Shown: in pieces, positions 43,386-52,326 of the stretch | Numbering within the stretch: position 1 is the first letter of the stretch | How the letters are laid out: each line of letters opens with the position of its first letter | Source: JADCRZ01 sp031399065 | Lineage (GTDB): Bacteria > Bacteroidota > Bacteroidia > Chitinophagales > Chitinophagaceae | DNA length: 64,000 nt | Direction of reading: 5' to 3' | Assembly (NCBI GenBank): GCA_031399065.1 | Contig: JANNOM010000019.1 | Span: 1-64,000 of the forward strand | Made by a program: the position numbers and the translations under genes | Notes under the pieces: generated by a model | Database searches by the model: none | The model's input: the letters and a program-made list of their open reading frames with translations, nothing else | Told to the model about the DNA's origin: nothing

Positions 43386-43419
43386 TTTGTGGTACAAATA
43401 TAAGGGTCAGCTATATTTG
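43386..43419 (+). promoter_or_regulatory. Promoter of the aspartokinase gene
   Basis: TTTG (43386-43389) and exact -7 TATATTTG (43412-43419) with a 22-nt spacer. The start codon is 22 bp after the box. The inverted repeat 43406-43424 encloses the -7 box. Confidence 0.5.
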
Positions 43420-43427
43420 CTGACAAT
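43395..43427 (-). promoter_or_regulatory. Promoter of fbp
   Basis: On the minus strand ATTG (43424-43427) and an exact -7 TATATTTG (43395-43402) with 21-nt spacing, 19 bp before the fbp ATG at 43376. It occupies the same DNA as the divergent promoter. Confidence 0.45.
43406..43424. repeat. Palindrome around the aspartokinase -7 box
   Basis: GTCAGC (43406-43411) and its inverse GCTGAC (43419-43424) with 7 bp between, spanning the -7 box and first bases of the transcript. It has the position of a repressor operator; no regulator gene is next to it. Confidence 0.5.
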
Positions 43428-43440
43428 TTAATTAGCCCGC

Positions 43441-44334
43441 ATGAAAGTGTATAAATTAGGAGGCGCAAGTATCAGGGACAAGGACAGGATTAAACAAATG
43501 GCTGCTATTACCCGGAACACATCCGGCGGTAAGACGCTGATCGTGATATCCGCAATGGGTAAAACGACCAATGCATTGGAAAAAGTGGCGGAGGCTTTTT
43601 ATGATAAACGCCGCGAAGAGGCTATAGCCATCTTCAATACCATTAAAGAGCAGCATCTTACCATTGCGCGGGAACTGCTGGATAACGGATACCCGCAAAC
43701 GGTTGAACATCTTTCGGGCTTTTTCACCGAAATAGAATGGCTGCTTCATGATAACCCCGTGCAGGAATATGATTATTACTACGACCAGGTAGTATGTATC
43801 GGTGAAATGCTTTCATCGGCCATCATAAGTGCTTACTTTAACCAGGAAGGCATTATGAATAAATGGGTGGATGTACGTGATGTACTCCGTACGAACGACA
43901 CCTTCCGGGAGGCAGTGATTGACTGGGATATTTCCCTGCAACGAACGGCCGATATATTGAGGCCTTTGTTTAATGAAACGGAAATTATAATTACGCAGGG
44001 CTTTATAGGCTCCACCGATGAAAATGAAAGCACTACCCTGGGCAGAGAAGGCAGCGATTATACGGCTGCCGTATTTGCCAATATGCTCGGTGCAGAAAGT
44101 ATCACGCTATGGAAAGATGTAGCGGGCGTTATGAGTGCCGATCCCCGGGAGTTTCCGGAGGCCGTATTGTTAAAAGAACTTACCTACCAGGAAATGACGG
44201 AGATAGCGTATAACGGGGCCAAGATAATACATCCCAAAACGATAAAACCCCTGCAGGATAAAAACATTCCGATGTACGTGAAATGTTTTCTTGACCATAA
44301 CCTGCCCGGCACCATCATTAAGAACAAGTATTAG
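43441..44334 (+). CDS. Aspartate kinase, catalytic domain only (no ACT domain)
   Basis: A 297-residue amino-acid-kinase-fold protein: KLGGASIRDKD at the start (KFGGxS motif), VISAMGKTTNAL, GFIGSTDENESTTLGREGSDYTAA (ATP/aspartate site) and WKDVAGVMSADPREFPEAVLLKELTYQEMTEIAYNGAKIIHPKT. It phosphorylates aspartate, the first step to Lys, Met, Thr and DAP. Usual aspartokinases run to about 410 residues with two ACT domains that bind Lys or Thr; this one ends just after the kinase domain. It is therefore predicted to lack feedback control. The stop overlaps the convergent ABC-F gene by 4 bp, leaving no room for a lost C-terminus. Confidence 0.85.
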   Translation: MKVYKLGGASIRDKDRIKQMAAITRNTSGGKTLIVISAMGKTTNALEKVAEAFYDKRREEAIAIFNTIKEQHLTIARELLDNGYPQTVEHLSGFFTEIEWLLHDNPVQEYDYYYDQVVCIGEMLSSAIISAYFNQEGIMNKWVDVRDVLRTNDTFREAVIDWDISLQRTADILRPLFNETEIIITQGFIGSTDENESTTLGREGSDYTAAVFANMLGAESITLWKDVAGVMSADPREFPEAVLLKELTYQEMTEIAYNGAKIIHPKTIKPLQDKNIPMYVKCFLDHNLPGTIIKNKY

Positions 44335-45959
44335 TTATACATTTCCTCCCTCAGTGCTTTGATTCTTTCATCTGCCAGGTATTCGTCGTATGTCATCAGC
44401 TTATCGATAATGCCCTTAGGCGTAAGCTCTATGATGCGGTTAGCCACTGTTTGCATGAACTGGTGATCGTGCGTGGTGAGCAGTACTACGCCGGTATAAG
44501 AAACCATACTGTCATTAAAGGCGATGATGCTTTCAAGATCGAGGTGATTGGTGGGTTCATCCAGCATCAGTACATTGGGATTCTGGAGCATCATTTTACT
44601 GATCATGCAGCGCACTTTTTCTCCCCCGCTCAGCACATTCGTCTTCTTCAGTATTTCGTCGCCCGTAAATAACATCTTGCCCAAAAAGCTGCGCAGGAAA
44701 TCTTCATCCACGTCTTTAGCCGTAGGTGGTACGTATTGACGCAGCCAGTCCATCAGGTTAAGCTGACTGCCTTCAAAATACTCGTTATTGTCATTGGGAA
44801 GATAAGCAGTGGTAACCGTTGTGCCCCATTCATAAATGCCTTTATCTGCAGGCACCCTTCCATTGATCACTTCAAAAAAAGTAGTAAGGGCCAGCGGGTC
44901 GCGACTGATGAAAGCGATTTTATCTCCTTTCTGCACATCGAACCGCACCTTACTGAAAAGCGTCCTGTCTTCCGTTTTTTTAGTAAGGTCTTCCACTTTC
45001 AGTATCTCGTTGCCCACTTCCCTCTCCTGTTTGTATATAATGCCAGGGTACTTGCGGTTACTGGGTGTAATGTCTTCAAACACCAGCTTATCCAGCGCTT
45101 TCTTGCGCGAAGTGGCCTGCTTGCTCTTGGAGGCATTGGCACTGAAGCGCGCGATGAAATCCAGCAGGTCCTTCTTTTTGTCTTCCGTTTTTTTATTCTT
45201 GTCGGAAGCCTGCCGGGCGGCCAACTGCGAACTTTCGTACCAGAACGTATAGTTACCGGTATACACTTTTATCTTGCACTTGTCTACGTCGGCCACGTGG
45301 GTACATACCGCATCCAGGAAGTGACGATCGTGACTTACGACCAGCACAATATTTTCATAATCGGCCAGGAAGTTCTCCAGCCAGGCGATCGTTTCCACAT
45401 CGAGGTTATTGGTAGGCTCATCCAATAGCAGGATATCCGGGTTACCGAACAGGGCCTGTGCCAGCAGCACCCTCACTTTCAGGTTGGCGGCTATGTCTTT
45501 CATCAGCGATTGATGCAGATCGTCATCCACGCCCAGTTCGCTTAAAAACGTAGCGGCGTCGCTCTCTGCCGTGTAACCACCCATTTCCCCGAATTGTTCT
45601 TCGAGCTCTCCGGCTTTAACGCCATCCGCTTCGGTAAAATCTTCCTTGGCATACAGCGCATCCCGCTCGTGCATCACTTTCCACATTTTTTTATGACCCA
45701 TCATCACGGTATTCAGTACCGTTTCATTATCGAAAGCGAACTGGTTCTGGTTAAGCACTGCCATCCGTTCGCCCGGTGTAATGTTTACCGTTCCCTTATT
45801 AGGTTCTATTTCCCCGCTTATGATCTTCATAAACGTCGACTTACCGGCACCATTGGCCCCGATAATACCATAGCAGTTGCCTTTGGAAAAATTGATATTT
45901 ACTTCATCAAACAGAACCCGTTTACCATAAGCCAGGGTTACGTTATTTACATTAATCAT
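44331..45959 (-). CDS. ABC-F ATPase, YbiT type
   Basis: A 542-residue soluble protein with two ABC domains and no membrane helices. Walker A GANGAGKST, Walker B LLLDEPTNNLD (domain 1), NVLSGGEKVR signature and MLDEPTNHLD (domain 2). The first signature is degenerate (ANLKVRVLLAQALF), which is the YbiT-type pattern. ABC-F proteins act on ribosomes, in translation quality or antibiotic protection. The frame extends to 45998, but MINVNNVTLAYG at 45959 is the normal start. It follows the sdh operon on the same strand after 84 bp. Confidence 0.9.
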   Translation of the reverse strand: MINVNNVTLAYGKRVLFDEVNINFSKGNCYGIIGANGAGKSTFMKIISGEIEPNKGTVNITPGERMAVLNQNQFAFDNETVLNTVMMGHKKMWKVMHERDALYAKEDFTEADGVKAGELEEQFGEMGGYTAESDAATFLSELGVDDDLHQSLMKDIAANLKVRVLLAQALFGNPDILLLDEPTNNLDVETIAWLENFLADYENIVLVVSHDRHFLDAVCTHVADVDKCKIKVYTGNYTFWYESSQLAARQASDKNKKTEDKKKDLLDFIARFSANASKSKQATSRKKALDKLVFEDITPSNRKYPGIIYKQEREVGNEILKVEDLTKKTEDRTLFSKVRFDVQKGDKIAFISRDPLALTTFFEVINGRVPADKGIYEWGTTVTTAYLPNDNNEYFEGSQLNLMDWLRQYVPPTAKDVDEDFLRSFLGKMLFTGDEILKKTNVLSGGEKVRCMISKMMLQNPNVLMLDEPTNHLDLESIIAFNDSMVSYTGVVLLTTHDHQFMQTVANRIIELTPKGIIDKLMTYDEYLADERIKALREEMYN

Positions 45960-46043
45960 TGAAAAGAGTGAATTTTTAGAAAAGCCATGCCACGGCATAC
46001 CGGGTTTAAACGGTTACCGTGGCACGCTGCATTATTGAAAACG

Positions 46044-46808
46044 TTATTTATTGGCCGTGAGCCCGGCTCCTATATATTCGCCGTGCAAACGCGCTATACT
46101 GGTAATAGAAATCTCCTTAGGACATACAGCCTCACAAGCACCCGTAAACGTGCAGCTTCCGAATCCTTCTTTGTCCATCTGCGCCACCATATTGGTTACA
46201 CGGGTCGTTTTTTCCGGAGACCCCTGGGGAAGCAGCGAAAGGTGCGCCACTTTAGCACTCATGAACAACATGGCCGAGCTGTTCTTACAGGCAGCTACGC
46301 AGGCTCCGCAGGCAATACACATGGCATTGGCAAACGACGCATCGGCTTTATCCTTTTCTATGGATACTGCATTAGCGTCTACGGCGTTACCCGTATTAAC
46401 CGATATATACCCCCCCGCCTGAATGATCCGGTCGAACGCGCTTCTGTCTACGATAAGATCTTTAATAACCGGGAAAGCGTTGGCCCTCCATGGTTCCACC
46501 ACAATGGTATCGCCGTCTTTATAAGCCCGCATGTGCAACTGGCAGGTGGTATTGGCGTGCCAGGGACCATGCGGCCGTCCATTGATATACATATTACAGG
46601 AGCCGCATATTCCCTCGCGGCAGTCGTGGTCGAAAGCAATAGGCTCTTTACCTTCCGATATCAGCCGCTCATTGAGTACATCTATCATTTCCAGGAAAGA
46701 CATTTCACTCGACACATCAGAAACCTTATATGTTTCAAACTTTCCCGCCGACTTCGCATTTTTCTGGCGCCACACTTTAAGCGTAAGGCTCATGTTATAA
46801 TGTTCCAT
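46044..46808 (-). CDS. sdhB: Succinate dehydrogenase iron-sulfur subunit
   Basis: Electron-transfer subunit of complex II. The cysteine groups are complete: CREGICGSC plus a later Cys (2Fe-2S), CIACGACVAAC (4Fe-4S) and CTFTGACEAVCP (3Fe-4S). It carries electrons from SdhA to the membrane subunit SdhC. The 254-residue start at 46808 is chosen (MEHYNMSLTLKV); ATG 46814 and the internal Met of MSLTLKV are also possible. Third gene of the sdhCAB run, 46 bp after sdhA. Confidence 0.96.
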   Translation of the reverse strand: MEHYNMSLTLKVWRQKNAKSAGKFETYKVSDVSSEMSFLEMIDVLNERLISEGKEPIAFDHDCREGICGSCNMYINGRPHGPWHANTTCQLHMRAYKDGDTIVVEPWRANAFPVIKDLIVDRSAFDRIIQAGGYISVNTGNAVDANAVSIEKDKADASFANAMCIACGACVAACKNSSAMLFMSAKVAHLSLLPQGSPEKTTRVTNMVAQMDKEGFGSCTFTGACEAVCPKEISITSIARLHGEYIGAGLTANK

Positions 46809-46854
46809 AATCAATCTGCTTATTTGAAATGATTCAATCAGGATACCTTCAAAA

Positions 46855-48828
46855 TTATTTATAAGAACGCTGGCTCGGTTTGGCTATTTCGAAGTCCAGT
46901 TTTTCTTTATGCAATTCCCACTCATGTTCCCCTTTAAACTCCCAGGCCGCCACATATGCATACTGCTCGTCATCCCGTTTTGCTTCGCCCTCTTCGGTCT
47001 GCGACTCTTCCCGGAAGTGGCCTCCGCAGCTTTCGTTGCGGTCAAGTGCGTCGATACACATCAGTTCTCCCAGTTCTATAAAGTCCGCCACCCGGTTGGC
47101 CTTATCCAGCTCCGAATTCATTTCATCGGCACTGCCGGGTATTCTTACATCGCTCCAGAATTCTTTTTTCAGTGCCCGGATCTCTGCAATCGCTTCGGTA
47201 AGTCCCGCTTCGCTCCTGGCCATACCGCATTTATTCCACATGATCTTCCCCAGTCGTTTGTGGAAGCTCTCCACCGTCTGGTTTCCCTTGATCGACATCA
47301 GACTGTTGATACGGTCGCTCACCTTTTTTTCCGCTTCCACAAATGCCGGGTGATCTACCGGTATTGCCTTAGTACCTATTTCATCTGCCAGGTAACTACC
47401 AACCGTATAAGGTGCTACGAAGTATCCGTCTGCCAGTCCCTGCATCAGTGCGGAAGCGCCCAGGCGATTGGCCCCATGATCGGAGAAATTGGCTTCGCCC
47501 AGCGCGTATAAACCGGGTACCGAGGTCATGAGTTCATAATCCACCCATAAGCCTCCCATCGTGTAGTGCACTGCCGGGAAAATACGCATCGCTGTTTCGT
47601 AAGGGTTTTCCCCCGTGATCTTTTCGTACATATCGAAAAGGTTACCATATTTTTCCTTGACCACTTCTCTTCCGAGCGCAGTTACCGTAGCCGCGTCTGC
47701 ATTGGCAAGTCCCCGTTTATTCACTTCACTCTGTCCATACCGCTGTATCGAAAAAGCGAAGTCGAGGTATACGGCCTGTTTGGAATTACCTACTCCATAA
47801 CCCAGGTCGCATCTTTCTTTGGCGGCCCTGGAAGCAACGTCGCGCGGCACCAGGTTACCAAAAGCAGGGTATCTTCTTTCGAGGTAATAATCGCGCTCGT
47901 CTTCCGGTATATCCGCTGCACGGCGCGTATCGTTCTGTTTTTTGGGCACCCATATTCTTCCATCGTTTCTCAGCGACTCCGACATAAGCGTCAGTTTGCT
48001 CTGGTGCTCGCCGGAAACCGGGATGCAGGTAGGGTGAATTTGCGTAAAGCAGGGATTACCGAACAATGCACCCTGTTTATGCGCTTTCCAGGCGGCCGTC
48101 ACGTTAGAGCCCATGGCATTGGTGCTCAGGTAAAATACATTTCCATATCCGCCGCTGCATAACAGTACTGCATGACCGAAATATTTCTCCAGCTTACCTG
48201 TTACCAGGTTGCGGGCAATAATGCCTCGTGCTTTACCATCGATCTTAACAATGTCCATCATTTCGTGCCGGGCATACATTTCCACATTGCCCAGAGCCAC
48301 CTGGCGTTCGAGCGATTGGTAAGCCCCTATCAGCAGTTGCTGACCGGTTTGCCCGGCAGCATAAAACGTACGTTGTACCTGGGTACCTCCGAACGAGCGG
48401 TTGCTTAGCAGTCCGCCATATTCCCTGGCAAACGGAACACCTTGCGCCACGCACTGGTCGATGATGTTAACGCTTACTTCGGCCAGACGGTGCACGTTCG
48501 CCTCGCGCGAACGGTAATCGCCTCCTTTGATAGTATCATAAAAAAGACGGAAAACAGAGTCTCCGTCGTTCTGGTAATTCTTAGCTGCATTAATGCCTCC
48601 CTGTGCCGCGATGCTGTGCGCACGGCGGGGAGAATCCTGGAAGCAGAAAGCTTTTACTTTATACCCCAGCTCTCCCAGCGAAGCGGCGGCGGAAGCGCCC
48701 GCCAGCCCCGTGCCTACTATAATGATTTCGATATTACGTTTATTGGAAGGATTCACCAATTTAACATGCCCTTTGTACTCATTCCACTTACTCTCTAACG
48801 CACCTTGAGGAATTTTTGAATTTATCAT
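46855..48828 (-). CDS. sdhA: Succinate dehydrogenase / fumarate reductase flavoprotein subunit
   Basis: Catalytic FAD subunit of complex II that oxidises succinate to fumarate. The 657 residues hold the FAD-binding VGTGLAGASAAASL, the covalent-FAD segment HSIAAQGGINAA, IQRYGQSEVNKRG and FPAVHYTMGGLWVDYE with the active-site residues. The length is that of the epsilon/Bacteroidota B-type enzymes. Middle gene of sdhCAB. Confidence 0.97.
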   Translation of the reverse strand: MINSKIPQGALESKWNEYKGHVKLVNPSNKRNIEIIIVGTGLAGASAAASLGELGYKVKAFCFQDSPRRAHSIAAQGGINAAKNYQNDGDSVFRLFYDTIKGGDYRSREANVHRLAEVSVNIIDQCVAQGVPFAREYGGLLSNRSFGGTQVQRTFYAAGQTGQQLLIGAYQSLERQVALGNVEMYARHEMMDIVKIDGKARGIIARNLVTGKLEKYFGHAVLLCSGGYGNVFYLSTNAMGSNVTAAWKAHKQGALFGNPCFTQIHPTCIPVSGEHQSKLTLMSESLRNDGRIWVPKKQNDTRRAADIPEDERDYYLERRYPAFGNLVPRDVASRAAKERCDLGYGVGNSKQAVYLDFAFSIQRYGQSEVNKRGLANADAATVTALGREVVKEKYGNLFDMYEKITGENPYETAMRIFPAVHYTMGGLWVDYELMTSVPGLYALGEANFSDHGANRLGASALMQGLADGYFVAPYTVGSYLADEIGTKAIPVDHPAFVEAEKKVSDRINSLMSIKGNQTVESFHKRLGKIMWNKCGMARSEAGLTEAIAEIRALKKEFWSDVRIPGSADEMNSELDKANRVADFIELGELMCIDALDRNESCGGHFREESQTEEGEAKRDDEQYAYVAAWEFKGEHEWELHKEKLDFEIAKPSQRSYK

Positions 48829-48879
48829 GACACCTTATATTGAATGTTAAATACTACTTTTCTATACCAATACGGTTTG

Positions 48880-49563
48880 TTAACTAACCCAACCCAGCTT
48901 CATGGATATGGGCATCATAGCAAATGCACCTGCTACCACGACAGAGAAAACGATACCGACACTCTGAAGCAGCACCAGGTAACGGCGGTTATGCAATCCC
49001 AGCGATTTAAAGGCAGAATGAAAACCGTGCATCAGGTGATAGGCCAGCGACAGGCAACCCAATACATAGATGATAACCACCCACCATTCGCTGAACGTAA
49101 TGATCATGAGGCGATACAGGTCATGATAGGGTTTATTGTCTATAAACACTTCCTCCACACCGGTGAAGCGGGAAGGAATCCAGAAATTATACCAGTGGAG
49201 TATCAGGAATAATAATATAAGCGTGCCAAGCAAACCCATCCAGCGGCTGTACCATTTACTGCCTTTATTACCCATTGGTATAGCATACCCTACCGCGCGC
49301 CGTTTATTATTTTGTGCGGTAAGTAAAAGACCCTGCACCGCATGTAAAAAGATACCTGCCATCAGTCCCACTTCCATGATGCGTATAATGATCATCGATC
49401 CCATGAAGTGAGCGGCTTTATTAAACATTTCGCCATTATCGTTCGCCCAGATGCAGGCGTTAAGCCCTACGTGTATCACCAGGAAAGAGATAAGAAACAA
49501 TCCTGTAAATCCCATTATAAACTTCTTGCCTACAGATGAAGTGAAAAACTCAGACCATTTCAT
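48880..49563 (-). CDS. sdhC: Succinate dehydrogenase cytochrome b subunit
   Basis: A 227-residue membrane subunit with five helices that anchors the SdhAB head and reduces menaquinone through two hemes (single-subunit B-type). The start MKWSEFFTSSVGKKFIMGFTGLFLISFLVIHVG matches the family, and the His residues in the helices (HVGLN, HFMG, HAVQG, HLMHGFH) are the usual heme ligands. First gene of sdhCAB; a -7 box lies 80 bp upstream. Confidence 0.93.
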   Translation of the reverse strand: MKWSEFFTSSVGKKFIMGFTGLFLISFLVIHVGLNACIWANDNGEMFNKAAHFMGSMIIIRIMEVGLMAGIFLHAVQGLLLTAQNNKRRAVGYAIPMGNKGSKWYSRWMGLLGTLILLFLILHWYNFWIPSRFTGVEEVFIDNKPYHDLYRLMIITFSEWWVVIIYVLGCLSLAYHLMHGFHSAFKSLGLHNRRYLVLLQSVGIVFSVVVAGAFAMMPISMKLGWVS

Positions 49564-49642
49564 ACGTGAATCTATTTATCTTATTAATGCCAAATTGATG
49601 CATACCGGCACCCGGTTCAGGCGTTTGTTTTCCAGGGCTGTG

Positions 49643-49666
49643 CAAAATTAATACAAAACTGTCAAA
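49643..49666 (-). promoter_or_regulatory. Candidate promoter of sdhCAB
   Basis: On the minus strand TTTGACAGTT (49657-49666) and an exact -7 TAATTTTG (49643-49650). The distance from TTTG to the -7 box is only 12 nt, shorter than the usual 19-21, so TTTGACAGTT may be a regulator site rather than the -33 element. Leader about 75 nt. Confidence 0.42.
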
Positions 49667-49767
49667 GATAATATCGTGTTTTAATGTTTTACCGTATAAA
49701 TGAAACCTGAAATACTATTAACAACTGATCGGCTGCTATGTTTAAATACTGTAACGCCGACCCTGTT

Positions 49768-49791
49768 TTTGACAGTTCTTTCTTACCTTAG
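49768..49791 (+). promoter_or_regulatory. Candidate promoter of accD-smpB
   Basis: TTTGACAGTT (49768-49777) then, after 12 nt from TTTG, TACCTTAG (49784-49791), two bases off ideal only in the last half. It is the mirror image of the sdhCAB element in the same intergenic region. Confidence 0.35.
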
Positions 49792-49811
49792 CCGCCAAAA
49801 CCAAAATAAAG

Positions 49812-50723
49812 ATGAAGCAAGAAGAGGATTTTGATGCCAACCTGGCCGGCGAAGACGGTACATCGGCAGAATCAAAAACCAATTGGTTTAAACGTATAAA
49901 GAAAGGCATTACCACATCCACCGCCGATAAGAAGGAAACCCCGGAAGGGTTATGGACTAAATGTCCCGAGTGTAATTATATATGTACTGTTACTGAACTA
50001 AGAGAGCTTTTGTTTGTTTGCCCCAAATGCAACCATCACCATCGCATAGGGAGCGAGGAGTATTTCGATATCCTGTTCGACAGCAACGCGGTGGAGATAC
50101 TGTTTGAAAACATCCGCTCCAAAGACTTTCTTGAATTTACAGACCTTAAACCATATAGTCAGCGACTGAAAGACGCCTGGAACAAAACAGACCTGACCGA
50201 TTCCATACGCATCGCTTCGGGTAAAGTAAATACGATGCCGCTGGTAATAGCCTGCATGGACTTTGAATTTATAGGTGGGTCGCTGGGCAGTGTGATGGGC
50301 GAACGTATAGCAAGAGCGGTAGACCGCTGCCTCGAGCAAAAAGTACCCCTGTTAATCATATGCAAAAGCGGTGGCGCGCGTATGATGGAAAGCGCTTTCT
50401 CATTAATGCAGTTAGCTAAAGTGTCCGGCAAGTTATCTCAATTAACAGATGCGGGCATCCCTTATATATCACTGCTTACCGATCCTTCTTTCGGTGGTAT
50501 ATCGGCTTCGTTCGGTATGCTGGGTGACCTGAACATAGCCGAGCCCGGTGCGCTGATCGGCTTTGCCGGTCCGCGGATTATAAAGGAAACCATCAAAAAA
50601 GATCTGCCCCCGGGGTTTCAGCGGAGCGAGTTTTTACTGGAGCACGGGTTCCTCGATTTTATAGTGGACAGGAAAGAGATGAAAGAAAAGTTAACGAAGG
50701 TGTTGACACTATTTAACAACTGA
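49812..50723 (+). CDS. accD: Acetyl-CoA carboxylase carboxyltransferase, beta subunit
   Basis: Cytosolic subunit of the carboxyltransferase that moves CO2 from biotin to acetyl-CoA, first step in fatty-acid synthesis; it works with AccA. The 303 residues start with a Zn ribbon (KCPECNYICTVTELRELLFVCPKCNHHHRIG, four Cys) followed by the crotonase-type fold, including SGGARMMESAFSLMQLAKV and DPSFGGISASFGMLGDLNIAEPGALIGFAGPR. Cotranslated with smpB: its TGA shares a base with that ATG. Confidence 0.97.
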   Translation: MKQEEDFDANLAGEDGTSAESKTNWFKRIKKGITTSTADKKETPEGLWTKCPECNYICTVTELRELLFVCPKCNHHHRIGSEEYFDILFDSNAVEILFENIRSKDFLEFTDLKPYSQRLKDAWNKTDLTDSIRIASGKVNTMPLVIACMDFEFIGGSLGSVMGERIARAVDRCLEQKVPLLIICKSGGARMMESAFSLMQLAKVSGKLSQLTDAGIPYISLLTDPSFGGISASFGMLGDLNIAEPGALIGFAGPRIIKETIKKDLPPGFQRSEFLLEHGFLDFIVDRKEMKEKLTKVLTLFNN

Positions 50724-51157
50724 TGGAATTTAAAAACAGATCTGCGTTTTTCGAATATTATATAGAAACCACCTGGATAGCCGGCGTAGTGCTGGTAGGT
50801 ACGGAAGTAAAATCGTTGCGGGCCGGTAAACTAAGTTTTAACGACAGTTACTGCATTTTTCATAAAGGCGAGCTTTTTGTGAAGAGCCTGCATATATCCG
50901 AATATGCGTTCGGTACCACCCAAAAACATGAACCCCTCCAGGAAAGAAAGCTGTTGCTCAATAAAAAAGAACTCCGTAAACTGGAAGCTAAAATGACGGA
51001 GAAAGGATACACCCTTGTTCCTTTACGTATCTTCTTTACTGAAAAAAATATAGCCAAAATAGAGATAGGCCTTGGAAAAGGAAAGAAGCTACACGATAAG
51101 CGGGAGACCATCAAGAAGCGGGATACCGACAAAGAGATTAAGCGGTATCTTAAGTAG
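50723..51157 (+). CDS. smpB: SsrA-binding protein SmpB
   Basis: A 144-residue partner of tmRNA needed to rescue stalled ribosomes. Family blocks are NRSAFFEYYIETTWIAGVVLVGTEVKSLRAGKLSFNDSYC and GLGKGKKLHDKRETIKKRDTDKEIKR, the basic C-terminus that folds into the ribosome channel. It overlaps the accD stop by one base. The gene for tmRNA itself was not seen in the window. Confidence 0.97.
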   Translation: MEFKNRSAFFEYYIETTWIAGVVLVGTEVKSLRAGKLSFNDSYCIFHKGELFVKSLHISEYAFGTTQKHEPLQERKLLLNKKELRKLEAKMTEKGYTLVPLRIFFTEKNIAKIEIGLGKGKKLHDKRETIKKRDTDKEIKRYLK

Positions 51158-51199
51158 CAGCTCCCGTTATACGGCACGATTTTCATTAACTTTACCATC

Positions 51200-52201
51200 A
51201 TGAGATTAATCCTGTTCATCGTTTTATTAACAGTAACATGCACTGCACCGGCGCAGCAGAACGTGGCGGGTAGCTGGTACGGCAAGGCGGAAGCCATGCT
51301 GGATGGAAGCCATAACAGCTATCTTACGGAACTGGTCATACGTCAGAAAGGTATAAATGTGGAAGGCATACTGGGTTATTATTTCCGGGACGGATACCGG
51401 AGCATTTACGTGCACGGGCGTTACAATATCAAAACCAGGGAGTTCATTATAAAAGACGTTCCCCTCACCTATTTCCGGGCGGCATCCATAGACGGTGTGG
51501 ATTGCAGGATGGATCTTTATGGAACCCTGCGGGTATCTAAAGTAAAAAGCGATATCGACGCCATGTTGGTAAGTCAGCGTTTTTACAGGTATACCTGCCC
51601 GGAACTGAAAGTCATATTCACCCGCGATGAGAACGAAAACAACCAGGATAGCGTGATCAGCAACGGCATTACCCGAAGGCTATGGCAGCCACAGACGGAG
51701 GATATCGTTATAGTTCCCGAAACACCGGCGGTGGCGCCTACACAGATAGACGATTCCATTATAAATACTCCCGGCAAGCCGGTGATCCGCCGTGGTGTTA
51801 TCATTCAGCCGGTAGCGCATGGCATAGCCGACCTGATGCAGTCCTTCAACAAAAGAGTAAATGTGCTCAGTAAGGAAATAATGGTCGATTCCGATTCTTT
51901 GAGGATCAGTTTTTACGATAACGGGCAGATAGATGGTGACAGCATCAGTGTATTCGTCAATAAAAAACCGGTGCTTACCGGTCAGAGTCTTTCTGCGGAA
52001 GCATTGAACATATATATCCAGTTAGACAGTTCGCTCGACGTAAACGAAGTTACCATGTATGCTGAAAACCTCGGCAAATATCCGCCCAATACGGCCCTCA
52101 TGGTAGTGAACGATGGGTCTAAACGGCACGAGATATTTTTATCGAGCAGCCTGGATAAAAATGCCACGGTGCGGATTATTAACAGAAAGCGTCAGCAATG
52201 A
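51200..52201 (+). CDS. Secreted protein of unknown function
   Basis: A 333-residue exported protein with a signal peptide ending near APAQQ (residue 20). The N-terminal half looks beta-rich (GSWYGKAEAMLDGSHNSYLTELVIRQKGINVEGILGYYF), followed by a Pro/Thr linker near residues 175-195 and a second beta domain (SLRISFYDNGQIDGDSISVFVNKKPV onward) that resembles a DUF-type adhesin-like fold. I do not recognise the family. It starts 42 bp after smpB on the same strand, so it may be on the accD transcript. Confidence 0.6.
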   Translation: MRLILFIVLLTVTCTAPAQQNVAGSWYGKAEAMLDGSHNSYLTELVIRQKGINVEGILGYYFRDGYRSIYVHGRYNIKTREFIIKDVPLTYFRAASIDGVDCRMDLYGTLRVSKVKSDIDAMLVSQRFYRYTCPELKVIFTRDENENNQDSVISNGITRRLWQPQTEDIVIVPETPAVAPTQIDDSIINTPGKPVIRRGVIIQPVAHGIADLMQSFNKRVNVLSKEIMVDSDSLRISFYDNGQIDGDSISVFVNKKPVLTGQSLSAEALNIYIQLDSSLDVNEVTMYAENLGKYPPNTALMVVNDGSKRHEIFLSSSLDKNATVRIINRKRQQ

Positions 52202-52326
52202 GAAATATGAAAGATCGCATTCTTTAGTAATATTAAAATACGGAATTTTTGTTTTGGTCTGGTATTGGATTAGGAGCTTACGTAGTTATTTTCAGGCAAT
52301 TTGATCGGTTTTTTTCTCCAATTTTT

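Noticed and set aside
45987..46832. 281-codon frame on the plus strand
   Set aside because: It lies opposite sdhB, which is certain from its Fe-S motifs; its translation shows no family features.
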